Assembly: GCF_002844535.1 (NCBI RefSeq)
Contig: NZ_PJNH01000004.1
Location: 256,074 to 320,073, forward strand
Length of the DNA stretch: 64,000 bases
Direction: 5' to 3'
Source of the DNA: Halalkalibacillus sediminis
GTDB lineage: Bacteria > Bacillota > Bacilli > Bacillales > Alkalibacillaceae
Program-made: the position numbers and the translations under genes
Part shown: in pieces, positions 1 to 9,223 of the stretch
How the letters are laid out: every line of letters starts with the position of its first letter
How positions within the stretch are numbered: the stretch's first letter is position 1
The notes under the pieces: model-generated
What the model was told of the DNA's origin: nothing
Database searches by the model: none
What the model saw: only the letters and a program-made list of their open reading frames with translations

Positions 1-1
1 C

Positions 2-1477
2 GCTTCCTTCATGGGGCAGGCTGAGGAAGGGAAGATTTATGCGGAACAAGGGTTACAACAAGGGATTGATCATGAATCACCATTTGTTGAAGCATGCGGG
101 TGGATGAGAATGGGTCATGCAGTTCAATTGATCAGCCGCTACGAAAAAGACTTGGCCCTCAAATGTTATGATCATGCACTTGATATTATGGAAAAGTTGA
201 ATGTATCTAGAGGGAAAGCCGAGCCTTACATGGGGTTATGTATGTTATACGGAATGAACGGCGAGTATGAAAAAGCCTTACACGCAGGTCAAAAAGGATT
301 ACGTGAAACAGAACAAGTGAAGGATATGTGGCTTTCTGCCGTCATCAGGCTTTGTTTAGCTATTGCCGCATTTAATTGTAAGAGGCACACGATTGCAAAC
401 CAGTTTCTCGAAGAAGCACGACAACATTTCAAAAGTTGTGAAGACGATTACGGTCTAATGGCTTCTTCCTTTTGGGCCGCTTGTTTAGGTTTTGAGACGG
501 GTGATGATCGGGTGTTTGCAGAAGAAATTCAAGACTTTTTACTGCGAATGCAAACAGGTTCCTATGAATTTTTTATCAAACAAAGAAGTTATTTTGGTCC
601 GGTTGATATGCAAAATATCGCTCCGTTATTATTCAAAGCACAATCCAATGAAATCCAAGAAAGCTATGTTACTCGGATGATCCAGGAGTTAGGTTTCGGA
701 AATTTGGAACGCCACCCTGGGTATACATTGAGAATCGAGACACTGGGTGAATTTAACGTGTTGATTGGAAATGAAGTCGTAAGCGACTCGGATTGGTCTA
801 GAGCAAAATCAAGAGAATTATTGGAATTATTGGTTACGAAGAGAGATACGGCAATGACAAAAGAAGAGATTTTCGAATGTCTATGGCCAGATCAAAGTGA
901 GGACAAGGCTGCAAAGAACTTCAAAGTGACGTTGAACGGTCTTTTGAAAGTTCTAGAACCAAAACGTAAAGCACGCGAAGATTCATTTTATATCATAAGA
1001 AGCGGAAGCACGTACCGATTGAATCCTCAATCGGGTTTCGATTTGGATGTAGAGGATTTCAAAGCGTTCATTCTGGCAGGAATAGATGAGAAGGATGCTG
1101 AGAAGTCTCGTGATCTTTTGAAAAAAGGGTTGAATTTATATAAGGGTAACTACTTAACTAATCGGGAATCTTATGAGTGGCTCGTACATGAGCGAGAGCG
1201 GCTGCAACTATTATTTTTACGTGGTGCGGAGAAATTGGCACAAACCTCCATACGACTTGAAGACTATCATACCTCTATCCACTGGTGCCAAGAAATATTG
1301 ACGTATGATCATACTTGGGAAGAGGCCTACCGGTTGATCATGTATTGCTACTACCAACAAAATAATAGGCCGCAAGCTATTAAATGGTATAAAAAATGTA
1401 AAGAAATATTGGACAAAGAACTCGGTATCGAACCGATGCAACCAACACGTGAAATGTATGAAATAATTACGAGATAG
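2..1477 (+). CDS. BTAD/SARP-like transcriptional activator, C-terminal part (5' truncated by window)
   Basis: The frame is open through the left edge, so only the last ~491 residues are present. The first ~230 visible residues are helical and TPR-like. Residues ~240-335 read as an OmpR/SARP-type winged helix (RIETLGEFNVLIG, then a SREELLELL-like helix and a KTFKVTLNGLLKVL-like recognition region). Residues ~345-488 resemble the bacterial transcriptional activator domain (BTAD), ending ELGIEPMQPTREMY. In SARP and MalT-like proteins these parts bind DNA and transduce a signal. A terminator follows, then the liv operon. Direct repeats spaced 11 bp in front of livK and of the acyl-CoA ligase make it the likely local activator; that link is inferred. 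The ligand is unknown. Confidence 0.85.
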   Translation, partial: ASFMGQAEEGKIYAEQGLQQGIDHESPFVEACGWMRMGHAVQLISRYEKDLALKCYDHALDIMEKLNVSRGKAEPYMGLCMLYGMNGEYEKALHAGQKGLRETEQVKDMWLSAVIRLCLAIAAFNCKRHTIANQFLEEARQHFKSCEDDYGLMASSFWAACLGFETGDDRVFAEEIQDFLLRMQTGSYEFFIKQRSYFGPVDMQNIAPLLFKAQSNEIQESYVTRMIQELGFGNLERHPGYTLRIETLGEFNVLIGNEVVSDSDWSRAKSRELLELLVTKRDTAMTKEEIFECLWPDQSEDKAAKNFKVTLNGLLKVLEPKRKAREDSFYIIRSGSTYRLNPQSGFDLDVEDFKAFILAGIDEKDAEKSRDLLKKGLNLYKGNYLTNRESYEWLVHERERLQLLFLRGAEKLAQTSIRLEDYHTSIHWCQEILTYDHTWEEAYRLIMYCYYQQNNRPQAIKWYKKCKEILDKELGIEPMQPTREMYEIITR

Positions 1478-1480
1478 TAG

Positions 1481-1510
1481 AGCCTACTCCAGATGGGGTG
1501 GGCTTTTTTG
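1481..1510 (+). terminator. Rho-independent terminator after the BTAD regulator
   Basis: AGCCTACTCC pairs with GGGGTGGGCT (two wobble or mismatch positions) around a 4-nt loop and is followed by six T residues. Confidence 0.8.
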
Positions 1511-1582
1511 TGTGCTGAAACGTGGATTTTTGCAATGGTTCTCTAGGTTTAAACGGCAACTATTTTTGATTATTTGATAAGT

Positions 1583-1616
1583 CTGTAACTAGCCTGTAAC
1601 TCATATTATTTATGAT
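1583..1616 (+). promoter_or_regulatory. Candidate SARP-type operator and promoter of livK
   Basis: CTGTAAC occurs at 1583-1589 and again at 1594-1600, exactly 11 bp apart. A TATGAT -10-like box lies at 1611-1616, 10 nt after the second copy, and no good -35 is seen. SARP activators are known to bind heptamer direct repeats with 11-bp spacing that replace the -35. The same arrangement precedes the acyl-CoA ligase (9156-9188). Binding by the neighbouring BTAD protein is inferred. Confidence 0.55.
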
Positions 1617-1667
1617 AAGAACAAGTTGAACGACATATATGAAATTCATATCCAAGGGGGAAAAAGC

Positions 1668-2945
1668 ATGACGAAGTTGAAATGGTTAGGAATGTTGCTG
1701 TTAGCTATTTTATTAGTAGGAGCTCTTGTTGCTTGTAGCGACACGTCAGATGGCGAAGATGCTGAAGAGGTTAGTGCTGAAGGAGAAGAAACTGATAGTG
1801 ATAGTGGAGAGGATACAGAAGGTGAAGAAGCAAGTGGTGAGCCGATTAAAATTGGTGTACTTGCATCTTTATCCGGGGCACTCGAATCTTATGGTATGCA
1901 AACTCAACGTGGTTTCGAGTTAGGTCTTGAATATGCTACTGATGGAACGATGGAAGTGAATGGTCGTCCGATCGAAGTCATGTTCGAAGATACTGAGACT
2001 CAACCTGATGTTGCACGTCAGAAGGCTTTACAACTATTAGATGATGAAGGAGTAGACTTTTTAGTAGGTTCTTCAAGTTCTGGGGATACGTTAGCTGTAA
2101 CTGGTCTAGCAGAAGAATATGAAAAAATCATGGTAGTTGAGCCGGCAGTAGCTGACAGTATCACAGGTAGTGAATTCAATAAATACATTTTCCGTACATC
2201 TCGTAACTCTTCACAAGATGCGGTAGCTGGTGCTGCGGCGATTGCTGAAGAAGGAACAAAGATTGCGACATTTGCACCTGACTATGCGTTTGGTCATGAC
2301 GGAGTTGCTGCCTTTAAGGAAGCTGCAGAGGAATTAGGGGCAGAGATTGTTTTAGAAGAATTTGTTGATCAAAATGCAACTGACTTCACTCCAAACATTC
2401 AGAAAGTGATTGAAGCGGAGCCGGATTATTTATTTGTTATCTGGGCTGGAGCAAATAGTCCATGGAACCAAATTAATGATATGGATTTAGCAAGCAGAGG
2501 CATTACAGTTTCGACTGGTGCACCTGATATTGCTGCTTTGAAGACGATGAATGCATTAGTTGGTATGGAAGGGTTCACGGTTTATTACCATACACTTCCT
2601 GATAATGAAGTGAATGATTGGTTAGTGGAAGAACATAAAGCTCGTTACGACGGTGAAGTACCTGATCTATTCACACCAGGTGGGATGAGTGCTGCCATAT
2701 CAATTGTTGAGGCACTGAAACAAACTGAAGGCGATACGGATGTTGATCTACTGATCGATACGATGGAAGGGATGAGTTTTGAAGCACCAAAAGGAACCAT
2801 GACTTTCCGTGAGGAAGACCACCAAGCATTGCAAACGATGTACTCAATTACTCTTGAAGAAGATGATGAGTTAGATTATCCGGTACCTGTATTAGTAGAA
2901 GAATTATCCCCTGAAGACACGGCACCACCAATTATGAACGAGTAG
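1668..2945 (+). CDS. livK: Branched-chain amino-acid-type ABC transporter, substrate-binding lipoprotein
   Basis: A 425-residue solute-binding protein of the Peripla_BP_6/LivJ-LivK family. It starts with a lipoprotein signal peptide (MTKLKW, a hydrophobic stretch, then LVAC as lipobox), so it would be lipid-anchored outside the membrane. A Glu/Asp/Ser-rich linker (~residues 24-55) precedes IKIGVLASLSGALESYG, the usual first strand of the fold. The ATG at 1668 is chosen over an upstream in-frame start because AAGGGGG lies just before it. First gene of livKGFHM. The ligand cannot be read; the downstream CoA-ligase and KAS-like genes suggest an organic or fatty acid rather than an amino acid. 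Confidence 0.9.
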   Translation: MTKLKWLGMLLLAILLVGALVACSDTSDGEDAEEVSAEGEETDSDSGEDTEGEEASGEPIKIGVLASLSGALESYGMQTQRGFELGLEYATDGTMEVNGRPIEVMFEDTETQPDVARQKALQLLDDEGVDFLVGSSSSGDTLAVTGLAEEYEKIMVVEPAVADSITGSEFNKYIFRTSRNSSQDAVAGAAAIAEEGTKIATFAPDYAFGHDGVAAFKEAAEELGAEIVLEEFVDQNATDFTPNIQKVIEAEPDYLFVIWAGANSPWNQINDMDLASRGITVSTGAPDIAALKTMNALVGMEGFTVYYHTLPDNEVNDWLVEEHKARYDGEVPDLFTPGGMSAAISIVEALKQTEGDTDVDLLIDTMEGMSFEAPKGTMTFREEDHQALQTMYSITLEEDDELDYPVPVLVEELSPEDTAPPIMNE

Positions 2946-2957
2946 ATGGAATATAGG

Positions 2958-2989
2958 GCAAGCTTCGGTGAATTTTCACCGAAGTTTGC
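2958..2989 (+). terminator. Intercistronic hairpin between livK and livG
   Basis: CTTCGGTGAA and TTCACCGAAG form a strong stem, extended by GCAA/TTGC, but the following sequence is only moderately T-rich. Such hairpins after binding-protein genes commonly stop or stabilise part of the message so the binding protein exceeds the transporter. A partial terminator or 3'-end stabiliser is the likely role. Confidence 0.6.
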
Positions 2990-3020
2990 TATTTATACAT
3001 AAAAAAGGGGTGGTGAAAGT

Positions 3021-3806
3021 ATGAAGACAATCTTAGAAACTAAAGATTTAACGATTGCCTTTGGTGGGCATTACGCAGTAAATAATGTGAGTGTTGAAAT
3101 TCCCAAAAATCAATTTACATCCGTAATAGGGCCAAACGGAGCGGGGAAGACAACTTTCTTTAATTTAATAAGTGGTCAGTTAGCACCGACGAAAGGGAGA
3201 GTATATTTTAAAGGTCAAAATATTACAAAGAAATCGTCAACCCAACGAACCAGATTAGGGATCGGTCGTTCTTTTCAAATCACGAATGTTTTTCCGAATG
3301 TGACTGTTTTGGAAAATGTACGACTGGCGATTCAATCCAAAGAGAAAGTACGATTTCAAATGTTCCGACACTTCAAGCATTATGAAAAGTTTGAAGCAGA
3401 CTCTAAGAAGCTTCTCCGCTTAGTATTGCTTGAAGATAAAATGAATACGATTGCTGCAAACCTTTCTCATGGGGAAAAAAGAAAACTCGAAATCGCGATG
3501 TTGTTAGCCCTGGATACAGAAGTCCTTTTATTGGATGAACCGACAGCAGGCATGTCTTTGGAAGAGGTTCCTGCTATTTTAGAAGTGATAGAGAAGATCA
3601 AGAATCAAGGTAACAGAACGATCGTGTTGATCGAGCATAAGATGGACTTGGTCTTAGAGTTGTCCGATCAATTGATGGTGTTGTATAACGGCGAACTATT
3701 AGCAAAAGGTTCTCCAGAAGAGATTATGGCAAACGAAACGGTGCAATCGGCTTATATTGGGGGGAGTACAAATGAGCAAGACGCTGCTGAAGTTGGATCA
3801 AGTTAA
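3021..3806 (+). CDS. livG: ABC transporter ATP-binding protein, LivG type
   Basis: A 261-residue nucleotide-binding subunit. Walker A GPNGAGKTT (~residues 36-44), signature LSHGEKRKLE, Walker B VLLLDEPTAG and the switch histidine in LIEHKMD are all visible. The family couples ATP hydrolysis to import through LivH/LivM. The start follows AAAAAAGGGGTGG. The 3' end overlaps livF by 35 nt in another frame, so translation of the two ATPases is probably coupled. Confidence 0.93.
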   Translation: MKTILETKDLTIAFGGHYAVNNVSVEIPKNQFTSVIGPNGAGKTTFFNLISGQLAPTKGRVYFKGQNITKKSSTQRTRLGIGRSFQITNVFPNVTVLENVRLAIQSKEKVRFQMFRHFKHYEKFEADSKKLLRLVLLEDKMNTIAANLSHGEKRKLEIAMLLALDTEVLLLDEPTAGMSLEEVPAILEVIEKIKNQGNRTIVLIEHKMDLVLELSDQLMVLYNGELLAKGSPEEIMANETVQSAYIGGSTNEQDAAEVGSS

Positions 3807-4482
3807 TACGTATATCGATCAATTTCATATATTACAGAACGTGAACTTCGAGGTGAAGACTGGTGAAGTGACCGTGTTATTGGGACGGAACGGTGCAGGT
3901 AAGACAACGACCCTTCGAACGATTATGGGGTTAAATAATGCCTCCAGTGGTACGGTGACGTTTAATGGAGAAAATATTACGAAGTTGCCTCCATATAAAA
4001 TCGCTAAACGCGGAATCGGCTATGTACCTGAAGATCAGGGTATCTTTTACGATTTGAGTGTCGGAGAAAATATGCGAGTTGGTATGAGAACTGAAGACGA
4101 CGCGACAAAAGAACGTTTGGAGTGGGCGCTGGATCTTTTTCCTGACTTGAAAAAGTTCTGGAAAAAGCCTGGTGGTCAATTGAGTGGTGGGCAAAAGCAG
4201 ATGCTTTCCATTGCTCGTTCATATATCAATAGCAATGATCTATTATTAATTGATGAACCTAGCAAGGGGCTTGCGCCTGTTATTGTTGAAAAGGTTATTG
4301 AATCGATCGATAAAATGAAAGAACAAACGACCGTTCTGTTAGTGGAGCAGAATTTCTATATGGCTAGTAAACTAGGCGATCGTTTCTATATTTTGGACGA
4401 TGGAGTTTCTGTCCATGAAGGTAGCATGACTGAATTAGAAGAGAATGAAGAGATCAAACGTAAATACTTAGGAATCGCATAG
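3772..4482 (+). CDS. livF: ABC transporter ATP-binding protein, LivF type
   Basis: A 236-residue second ATPase. Walker A GRNGAGKTTT, signature LSGGQKQ, Walker B LLLIDEPSKG and VEQNFY are visible; the LivF-type GLAP motif follows Walker B. The ATG at 3772 is preferred over a TTG 15 nt upstream because GGGGGGAG sits between them at proper spacing. It starts inside livG and would form the heterodimeric motor with it. Confidence 0.93.
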   Translation: MSKTLLKLDQVNTYIDQFHILQNVNFEVKTGEVTVLLGRNGAGKTTTLRTIMGLNNASSGTVTFNGENITKLPPYKIAKRGIGYVPEDQGIFYDLSVGENMRVGMRTEDDATKERLEWALDLFPDLKKFWKKPGGQLSGGQKQMLSIARSYINSNDLLLIDEPSKGLAPVIVEKVIESIDKMKEQTTVLLVEQNFYMASKLGDRFYILDDGVSVHEGSMTELEENEEIKRKYLGIA

Positions 4483-4494
4483 GGGGGAGTAAGG

Positions 4495-5367
4495 ATGGAC
4501 TTATTTTTGAATCTAGCAATCAATGGTATTTCTACCGGAATGCTTATTTTCCTGATTGCAGCTGGTTTGACACTTATTTTCGGACTCATGGATGTCTTGA
4601 ACTTCGCTCACGGTGGACTGTTTGCATGGGGTGCGTACAGTGCTGTCTGGTTTTATGCGATATCTGATAGTTTCATCATTAGTATTCTTGGGGCGGTTTT
4701 AACCGGACTAGTTCTCGGGTTAATCACAGAATACTTAATTGTGAGGCCAGTATACGGTAATCACATTCAGCAAATCTTAATTACTTTGGGATTCATGCTT
4801 GTATTGACTGAGATGTTGAAGGTCGTATTCGGTCCAGACATCAAGGCTGCAACTACACCTGAATATTTGAGTGGTAGCTGGTTTATCGGTGACGTTACCA
4901 TCATTAAATATAGAGCTTTCATCATTGCTGTAGGATTGCTTGTCTTCCTAGTTATGTGGGCAATCTTGAAGTTTACGAAAGTAGGATTGATTGTACGCGC
5001 AGGTGTGATGAATAAGGAAATGATACAAGCTCTTGGTATCAATATCAAACTAGTTTTCGTCGGTGTATTTATGGTAGGGTCAGCGATGGCAGCTTTAGGA
5101 GGGGCACTCTTTGCTCCAAGTTCTGGTGTTGTGTACGCAGAAATGGGACTGGAGTTTGGTATTTTCGCTTTCATTGTGGTGATTATCGGAGGAATGGGCA
5201 GTTTTCCGGGGTCTTTAATGGCAGCGCTACTTGTAGGACTATCAAATACATTCACTGCTTATTATTTTCCTGCCCTATCGATGGCAGTGACGATGATCTT
5301 GATGTTCTTAGTCTTGATGTTCCGTCCTCAAGGCCTGTTCAATGTTAGTGGGGTGGCAAACAAATGA
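4495..5367 (+). CDS. livH: Branched-chain amino-acid-type ABC permease, LivH type
   Basis: A 290-residue membrane permease with about eight hydrophobic helices. NGISTGMLIFLIAAGLTL, then FGLMDVLNFAHG near the N-terminus, is the conserved LivH opening, and the GGMGSFPGSL region is the coupling loop toward the ATPases. It starts 12 nt after livF behind GGGGGGAGTAAGG, and its last 4 nt overlap livM (ATGA). Confidence 0.92.
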   Translation: MDLFLNLAINGISTGMLIFLIAAGLTLIFGLMDVLNFAHGGLFAWGAYSAVWFYAISDSFIISILGAVLTGLVLGLITEYLIVRPVYGNHIQQILITLGFMLVLTEMLKVVFGPDIKAATTPEYLSGSWFIGDVTIIKYRAFIIAVGLLVFLVMWAILKFTKVGLIVRAGVMNKEMIQALGINIKLVFVGVFMVGSAMAALGGALFAPSSGVVYAEMGLEFGIFAFIVVIIGGMGSFPGSLMAALLVGLSNTFTAYYFPALSMAVTMILMFLVLMFRPQGLFNVSGVANK

Positions 5368-6383
5368 TGAAGCATGCTGAAAAGTCAACTTGGATTTATT
5401 TGGCTGTGGCTTTCCTACTGATTTTTATACCATTTATGAAAGATGATCGTTGGTTCTTGTTTTTGATGATTCAAATTTTTGTTTTTGGTATTTTTGCCAT
5501 GAGTTATGATTTGTTGCTCGGCTATACTGGGATTGTTTCCTTCGGTCATGCAATGTTTTTCGGAATAGGTGCATATAGTGTCGCGGTTTTTCTGGATTTA
5601 ATGGAAGCGTCATTTTTTGGACTATTAGTAGGAATTATAGCCGCAGTATTGATAGGAGGATTCATCGCTTTCTTAGCTGGTATCTTGACGTTGAGGTTGA
5701 AAAGTCACTACTATGCCATGCTGACATTAGCTTTAGCAAGCTTGTTCATGGTGGTCGCTGAAAAATGGCGTTCTGTGACAAGGGGTAGCGATGGGTTTAC
5801 ATTCCGAATTCCTGATTTTCCTGGAATTCTCGGTGAGTATCGAAATATCACAATGTATATGATCTGTCTTTTATTTCTTGTACTGTTTTTCTTCGGGTTG
5901 AGAAGGTTGACTCAATCTCCTATGGGGAAAGTTCTTGTAGCGATTCGGGAAAATGATCAGCGTGTTGAATCCTTAGGGTTCAAAATCATGCCTTATAAAG
6001 TGATCATCAGTGTCGTCTCTGGTGTCGTAGCTAGCTTCGCAGGTGTTTTATACGCAATTAGCATTAGGTTCGTGGATACGAGTGTCTTTGCGATTGACGT
6101 GACGTTAGATGCTTTGCTGATGACGATTATTGGTGGAGTCGGTACATTAGTTGGACCAATCATAGGTGCGGGGATTATTGAATTTGCTCACCATTATTTA
6201 TCTGGATTGTCTGACGTTCACTGGATCTTCGAACGATGGATTATCTTGTTCGGTATCGTCTATATTTTAGCGGTTATCTTTTTCCCGTATGGAATTGTTG
6301 GAACGATTCAAAAGCATTGGGTTAAGCGAAAATATAAGAAACGCAATGAAAAAGCGCCTAAAACAGATAAGCTTGCGAGTTAA
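5364..6383 (+). CDS. livM: Branched-chain amino-acid-type ABC permease, LivM type
   Basis: A 339-residue permease with about nine membrane helices. GYTGIVSFGHAMFFGIGAY is the LivM-type signature and IGGVGTLVGPIIGA the cytoplasmic coupling loop. It starts in a 4-nt ATGA overlap with livH, so it is translationally coupled. A basic tail follows the last helix. Together with LivH it forms the translocation channel. Confidence 0.92.
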   Translation: MMKHAEKSTWIYLAVAFLLIFIPFMKDDRWFLFLMIQIFVFGIFAMSYDLLLGYTGIVSFGHAMFFGIGAYSVAVFLDLMEASFFGLLVGIIAAVLIGGFIAFLAGILTLRLKSHYYAMLTLALASLFMVVAEKWRSVTRGSDGFTFRIPDFPGILGEYRNITMYMICLLFLVLFFFGLRRLTQSPMGKVLVAIRENDQRVESLGFKIMPYKVIISVVSGVVASFAGVLYAISIRFVDTSVFAIDVTLDALLMTIIGGVGTLVGPIIGAGIIEFAHHYLSGLSDVHWIFERWIILFGIVYILAVIFFPYGIVGTIQKHWVKRKYKKRNEKAPKTDKLAS

Positions 6384-6394
6384 AGGAGTATGTC

Positions 6395-7405
6395 ATGAGA
6401 GATAATGTAGGAATCGTAGCAACAGGTGTCTATATCCCCGAGAAAATGATGTCTTCAAAAGAGCTATCTGAACGCTCAGGGATCCCGCTTGAGGTCGTTG
6501 AAAATAAACTAGGGATTAAATCGAAGCCAGTTCCCGGTCCTGATGATCATACTGCTGAAATGGGAATACGAGCTGCTAAGAAGGCTTTTGAAAAGTGTGG
6601 TATCGATCCAGGTGAAGTCGACCTGGTGATCTATATAGGAGAAGAACACAAAGAATATCCACTATGGACGGCGGGAATCAAGACACAAGAAGCGTTAGGT
6701 TGTTATAATGCCTGGGCTTTTGACGTTGCCCTTCGATGTGGGACGACGATTATGGCAATGAAGGTTGCGAAGGATATGATGATTGCTGATGAACGTATCC
6801 GTACGGTGTTATTGGCTGGAGGTTACCGTAATGTCGACTTCATCGATTATCAAAACCCGCGAACACGTTTTATGTACAACTTGGGTGCAGGTGGTGCAGC
6901 GATGATTCTTCAGAGAGACTTTGATAAGAACTTGGTGCAGGAGAGTACATTGATTACAGATGGTTCTTTTTCAGAAGATGTAGCGGTTGTCGGAGGAGGA
7001 ACAAAGCAACCGATGTCGAATGAAGTATTAGAGCAGAATTTATATCAACTGGATGTACTTGACCCTGAAGGCATGAAGAAGCGGCTCGAGCAGAAATCGA
7101 TGGATAACTTCGTGAAAGTTGTCCGGGACGCAGTTAAAAGAAGTGGTCTTGAAGTGAAGGACGTTGATTACTTAGCGATGCTTCACATGAAACGATCAGC
7201 TCATCATTATATTTTAAAAGAATTAGATATGGACGAGGATCAATCCATTTACTTAGAAGATTACGGACACATCGGACAGATGGATCAAATCATTTCACTT
7301 GAACTCGCCTTAGAAGAAGGTAAAGTCAAAGATGGAGATGTCGTTGTCTTTGTCAGTGCAGGGATTGGCTATGCCTGGGGTGCATCCGTTATTCGTTGGG
7401 GTTAA
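6395..7405 (+). CDS. KAS III-like 3-oxoacyl synthase (thiolase fold)
   Basis: A 336-residue FabH/KAS III-like enzyme. Family members join an acyl-CoA to a malonyl or other acyl acceptor through an active-site cysteine. Here Cys115 lies in ALRCGTT and the catalytic His position is His264 (AMLHMK). The third residue, normally Asn in YGNT, is His292 (DYGHIGQMD), so it departs from housekeeping FabH. The C-terminus (GIGYAWGASVIRWG) fits the fold. It lies 11 nt after livM and ahead of a hydrolase, a reductase and a CoA ligase, so a role in processing the imported acid is more likely than fatty-acid initiation. Substrate unknown. Confidence 0.75.
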   Translation: MRDNVGIVATGVYIPEKMMSSKELSERSGIPLEVVENKLGIKSKPVPGPDDHTAEMGIRAAKKAFEKCGIDPGEVDLVIYIGEEHKEYPLWTAGIKTQEALGCYNAWAFDVALRCGTTIMAMKVAKDMMIADERIRTVLLAGGYRNVDFIDYQNPRTRFMYNLGAGGAAMILQRDFDKNLVQESTLITDGSFSEDVAVVGGGTKQPMSNEVLEQNLYQLDVLDPEGMKKRLEQKSMDNFVKVVRDAVKRSGLEVKDVDYLAMLHMKRSAHHYILKELDMDEDQSIYLEDYGHIGQMDQIISLELALEEGKVKDGDVVVFVSAGIGYAWGASVIRWG

Positions 7406-7427
7406 AAAATTAGAGAGGATGATTATA

Positions 7428-8324
7428 ATGTCAACGATTGAATTGAAAAAGGTCAAAGTACCAAATGGAGAAACAATTGCTTACCGAGAACGTTCAGGTG
7501 GGGATCAAACTGTTCTGTTGATTCATGGAAACATGATTTCCTCGAAACACTGGGACATTTTCATGGAGGCATTCGATTCTTCTTATCATTTGGTGGCAAT
7601 CGATTTGCCTGGCTTCGGAGAATCAACATATTTATCTGAAATTAATTCAATTCAAGATTTGAGTAATCATGTTCGGTTATTTGTGGAAGCACTAGATTTA
7701 GATTTATATGCAATCGTGGGCTGGTCAACTGGTGGAGCAGTGGGGCTTCAATATTGTGCCAACTATGATCATCCAACTGAAAAGCTTGTTTTATTAGCTT
7801 CAGCTTCAACTAGAGGATATCCTTTTTATGCAACAGGAGAAGATGGACTGCCTGACCCGACACGTCGATTAGAGACTTTTGAAGAAGTAAAGCAGGACCC
7901 AGGTAAGACATTGGCAATTCAAGGTGCTTATGATCGAAAAGATCGAGACCTTCTAAAAGCTATCTGGAATCAATTGATTTATACTCATAATCAGCCAAGT
8001 CCTGATAAGTATGAAGAGTATGTCGATGACTTGTTGACCCAACGCAATCTAGCTGAAATCTATCATGCGTTGAATACTTTCAATATTTCAAATGAGTTTA
8101 ATGGTTTGATAAAGGGAACTGGTGAAGTAGATAAAATTGACGTTCCTACACTTGTATTAAGAGGTGAGAGGGACTTCGTTATTACAGAGGATATGGCAAA
8201 AGAAATTGTTGAGGACCTGGGTGATTTGGCTACTTTCGTAGAGTTGAAGGATAGCGGACATTCACCTTTAGTAGATGATATGGGCCAACTAGTTCGCGAG
8301 ATTGAAGAATTTTTAAAGAAATAA
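7428..8324 (+). CDS. Alpha/beta hydrolase
   Basis: A 298-residue alpha/beta-hydrolase-fold protein. The nucleophile elbow is GWSTGG (GxSxG), the oxyanion region is LIHGNMISSKHW, and the C-terminal catalytic His is in DSGHSPLVDD. The ATG at 7428 is used because GAGAGG lies upstream; earlier in-frame starts fall inside the KAS gene. No signal peptide, so cytoplasmic. In this operon it may cleave a C-C bond or a thioester of the acyl intermediate, which is inference. Confidence 0.85.
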   Translation: MSTIELKKVKVPNGETIAYRERSGGDQTVLLIHGNMISSKHWDIFMEAFDSSYHLVAIDLPGFGESTYLSEINSIQDLSNHVRLFVEALDLDLYAIVGWSTGGAVGLQYCANYDHPTEKLVLLASASTRGYPFYATGEDGLPDPTRRLETFEEVKQDPGKTLAIQGAYDRKDRDLLKAIWNQLIYTHNQPSPDKYEEYVDDLLTQRNLAEIYHALNTFNISNEFNGLIKGTGEVDKIDVPTLVLRGERDFVITEDMAKEIVEDLGDLATFVELKDSGHSPLVDDMGQLVREIEEFLKK

Positions 8325-8341
8325 AAGAAAGTGGGTTTGAA

Positions 8342-9085
8342 ATGGGACGTTTAGGCAACAAAGTAGCAATCATAACAGGAAGCGCAAATGGAATCGGACT
8401 TGAAGCTGCCACTCTCTTTGCTGAAGAAGGGGCAAGGGTAGTGTTGGCGGACTTTGATGCCGAAACCGGGAAAAATCGTGAAGAAGTACTTAAAAGTGAA
8501 GGTCATGACGTATTGTTCGTGCAAGTAAATGTAGCAGATCGTGCGAGCGTAGATGCCATGGTAAAAGAGGCGATAGATGCATTTGGAAAGATTGATATTT
8601 TAGTCAACAACGCAGGTATCACTCGAGATGCGATGCTTTCAAAAATGACTGTAGAACAGTTCGAACAAGTGATAGATGTTAACTTGAAGGGTGTCTTCCA
8701 TTGTACACAAGCTGTTCTTCCCCATTTAATTGAAAGTGGTAAAGGTAAGGTCATTAATACATCGTCTGTTTCAGGTGCATACGGAAATGTTGGGCAATCA
8801 AACTATGCAGCTGCTAAGGCTGGCCTGATCGGACTTACGAAAACTTGGGCAAAAGAACTTGGCAGGAAAAACATTAATGTGAACGCTGTGGCACCAGGTT
8901 TTACAGAGACATCTATGGTCGAAAGTGTTCCTGATCATGTGATTGAGTCCTTGGTGAAACAAGTGCCGATGGGTCGACTCGGGAAACCGACTGATATTGC
9001 AAATGCTTACTTGTACTTAGCTTCAGAAGAATCGGATTATGTGAATGGCCATGTACTCCACGTCGATGGTGGCATTATGATGTAA
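8342..9085 (+). CDS. FabG-like short-chain dehydrogenase/reductase
   Basis: A 247-residue classical SDR. TGSANGIG binds the nucleotide, NNAG is the structural motif, and the catalytic Ser and Tyr-Lys are in NTSSVSGA and YAAAK. Length and the C-terminal NGHVLHVDGG resemble 3-oxoacyl-ACP reductases (FabG). Being last in the livK-to-SDR operon, it could reduce the 3-oxo product of the KAS-like enzyme or work in the opposite direction. A terminator follows. Confidence 0.88.
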   Translation: MGRLGNKVAIITGSANGIGLEAATLFAEEGARVVLADFDAETGKNREEVLKSEGHDVLFVQVNVADRASVDAMVKEAIDAFGKIDILVNNAGITRDAMLSKMTVEQFEQVIDVNLKGVFHCTQAVLPHLIESGKGKVINTSSVSGAYGNVGQSNYAAAKAGLIGLTKTWAKELGRKNINVNAVAPGFTETSMVESVPDHVIESLVKQVPMGRLGKPTDIANAYLYLASEESDYVNGHVLHVDGGIMM

Positions 9086-9100
9086 ATACTTATTTAAGCA

Positions 9101-9135
9101 AACCCTGCAGCGAGGCTGTAGGGTTATTATTTTGA
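9101..9135 (+). terminator. Rho-independent terminator of the livK-SDR operon
   Basis: AACCCTGCAG and CTGTAGGGTT pair around a short loop, followed by ATTATTTT. Confidence 0.75.
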
Positions 9136-9155
9136 GCAAATAGGTCGTATTTATT

Positions 9156-9188
9156 TTGTAACTTACCTGTAACCAACCTCGATAAGAT
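9156..9188 (+). promoter_or_regulatory. Candidate SARP-type operator and promoter of the acyl-CoA ligase
   Basis: TTGTAAC (9156-9162) and CTGTAAC (9167-9173) are 11 bp apart, matching the livK element. A TAAGAT -10-like box (9183-9188) lies 9 nt after the second copy. The shared architecture suggests co-activation of both transcription units by the upstream BTAD regulator. Confidence 0.55.
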
Positions 9189-9223
9189 AAAGTTACATAT
9201 TAACGTAAGAGGGGTTGGTTCAT

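Noticed and set aside
4767-5255. 162-codon frame on the minus strand inside livH
   Set aside because: It is the antisense of a well-conserved permease gene and has no ribosome binding site.
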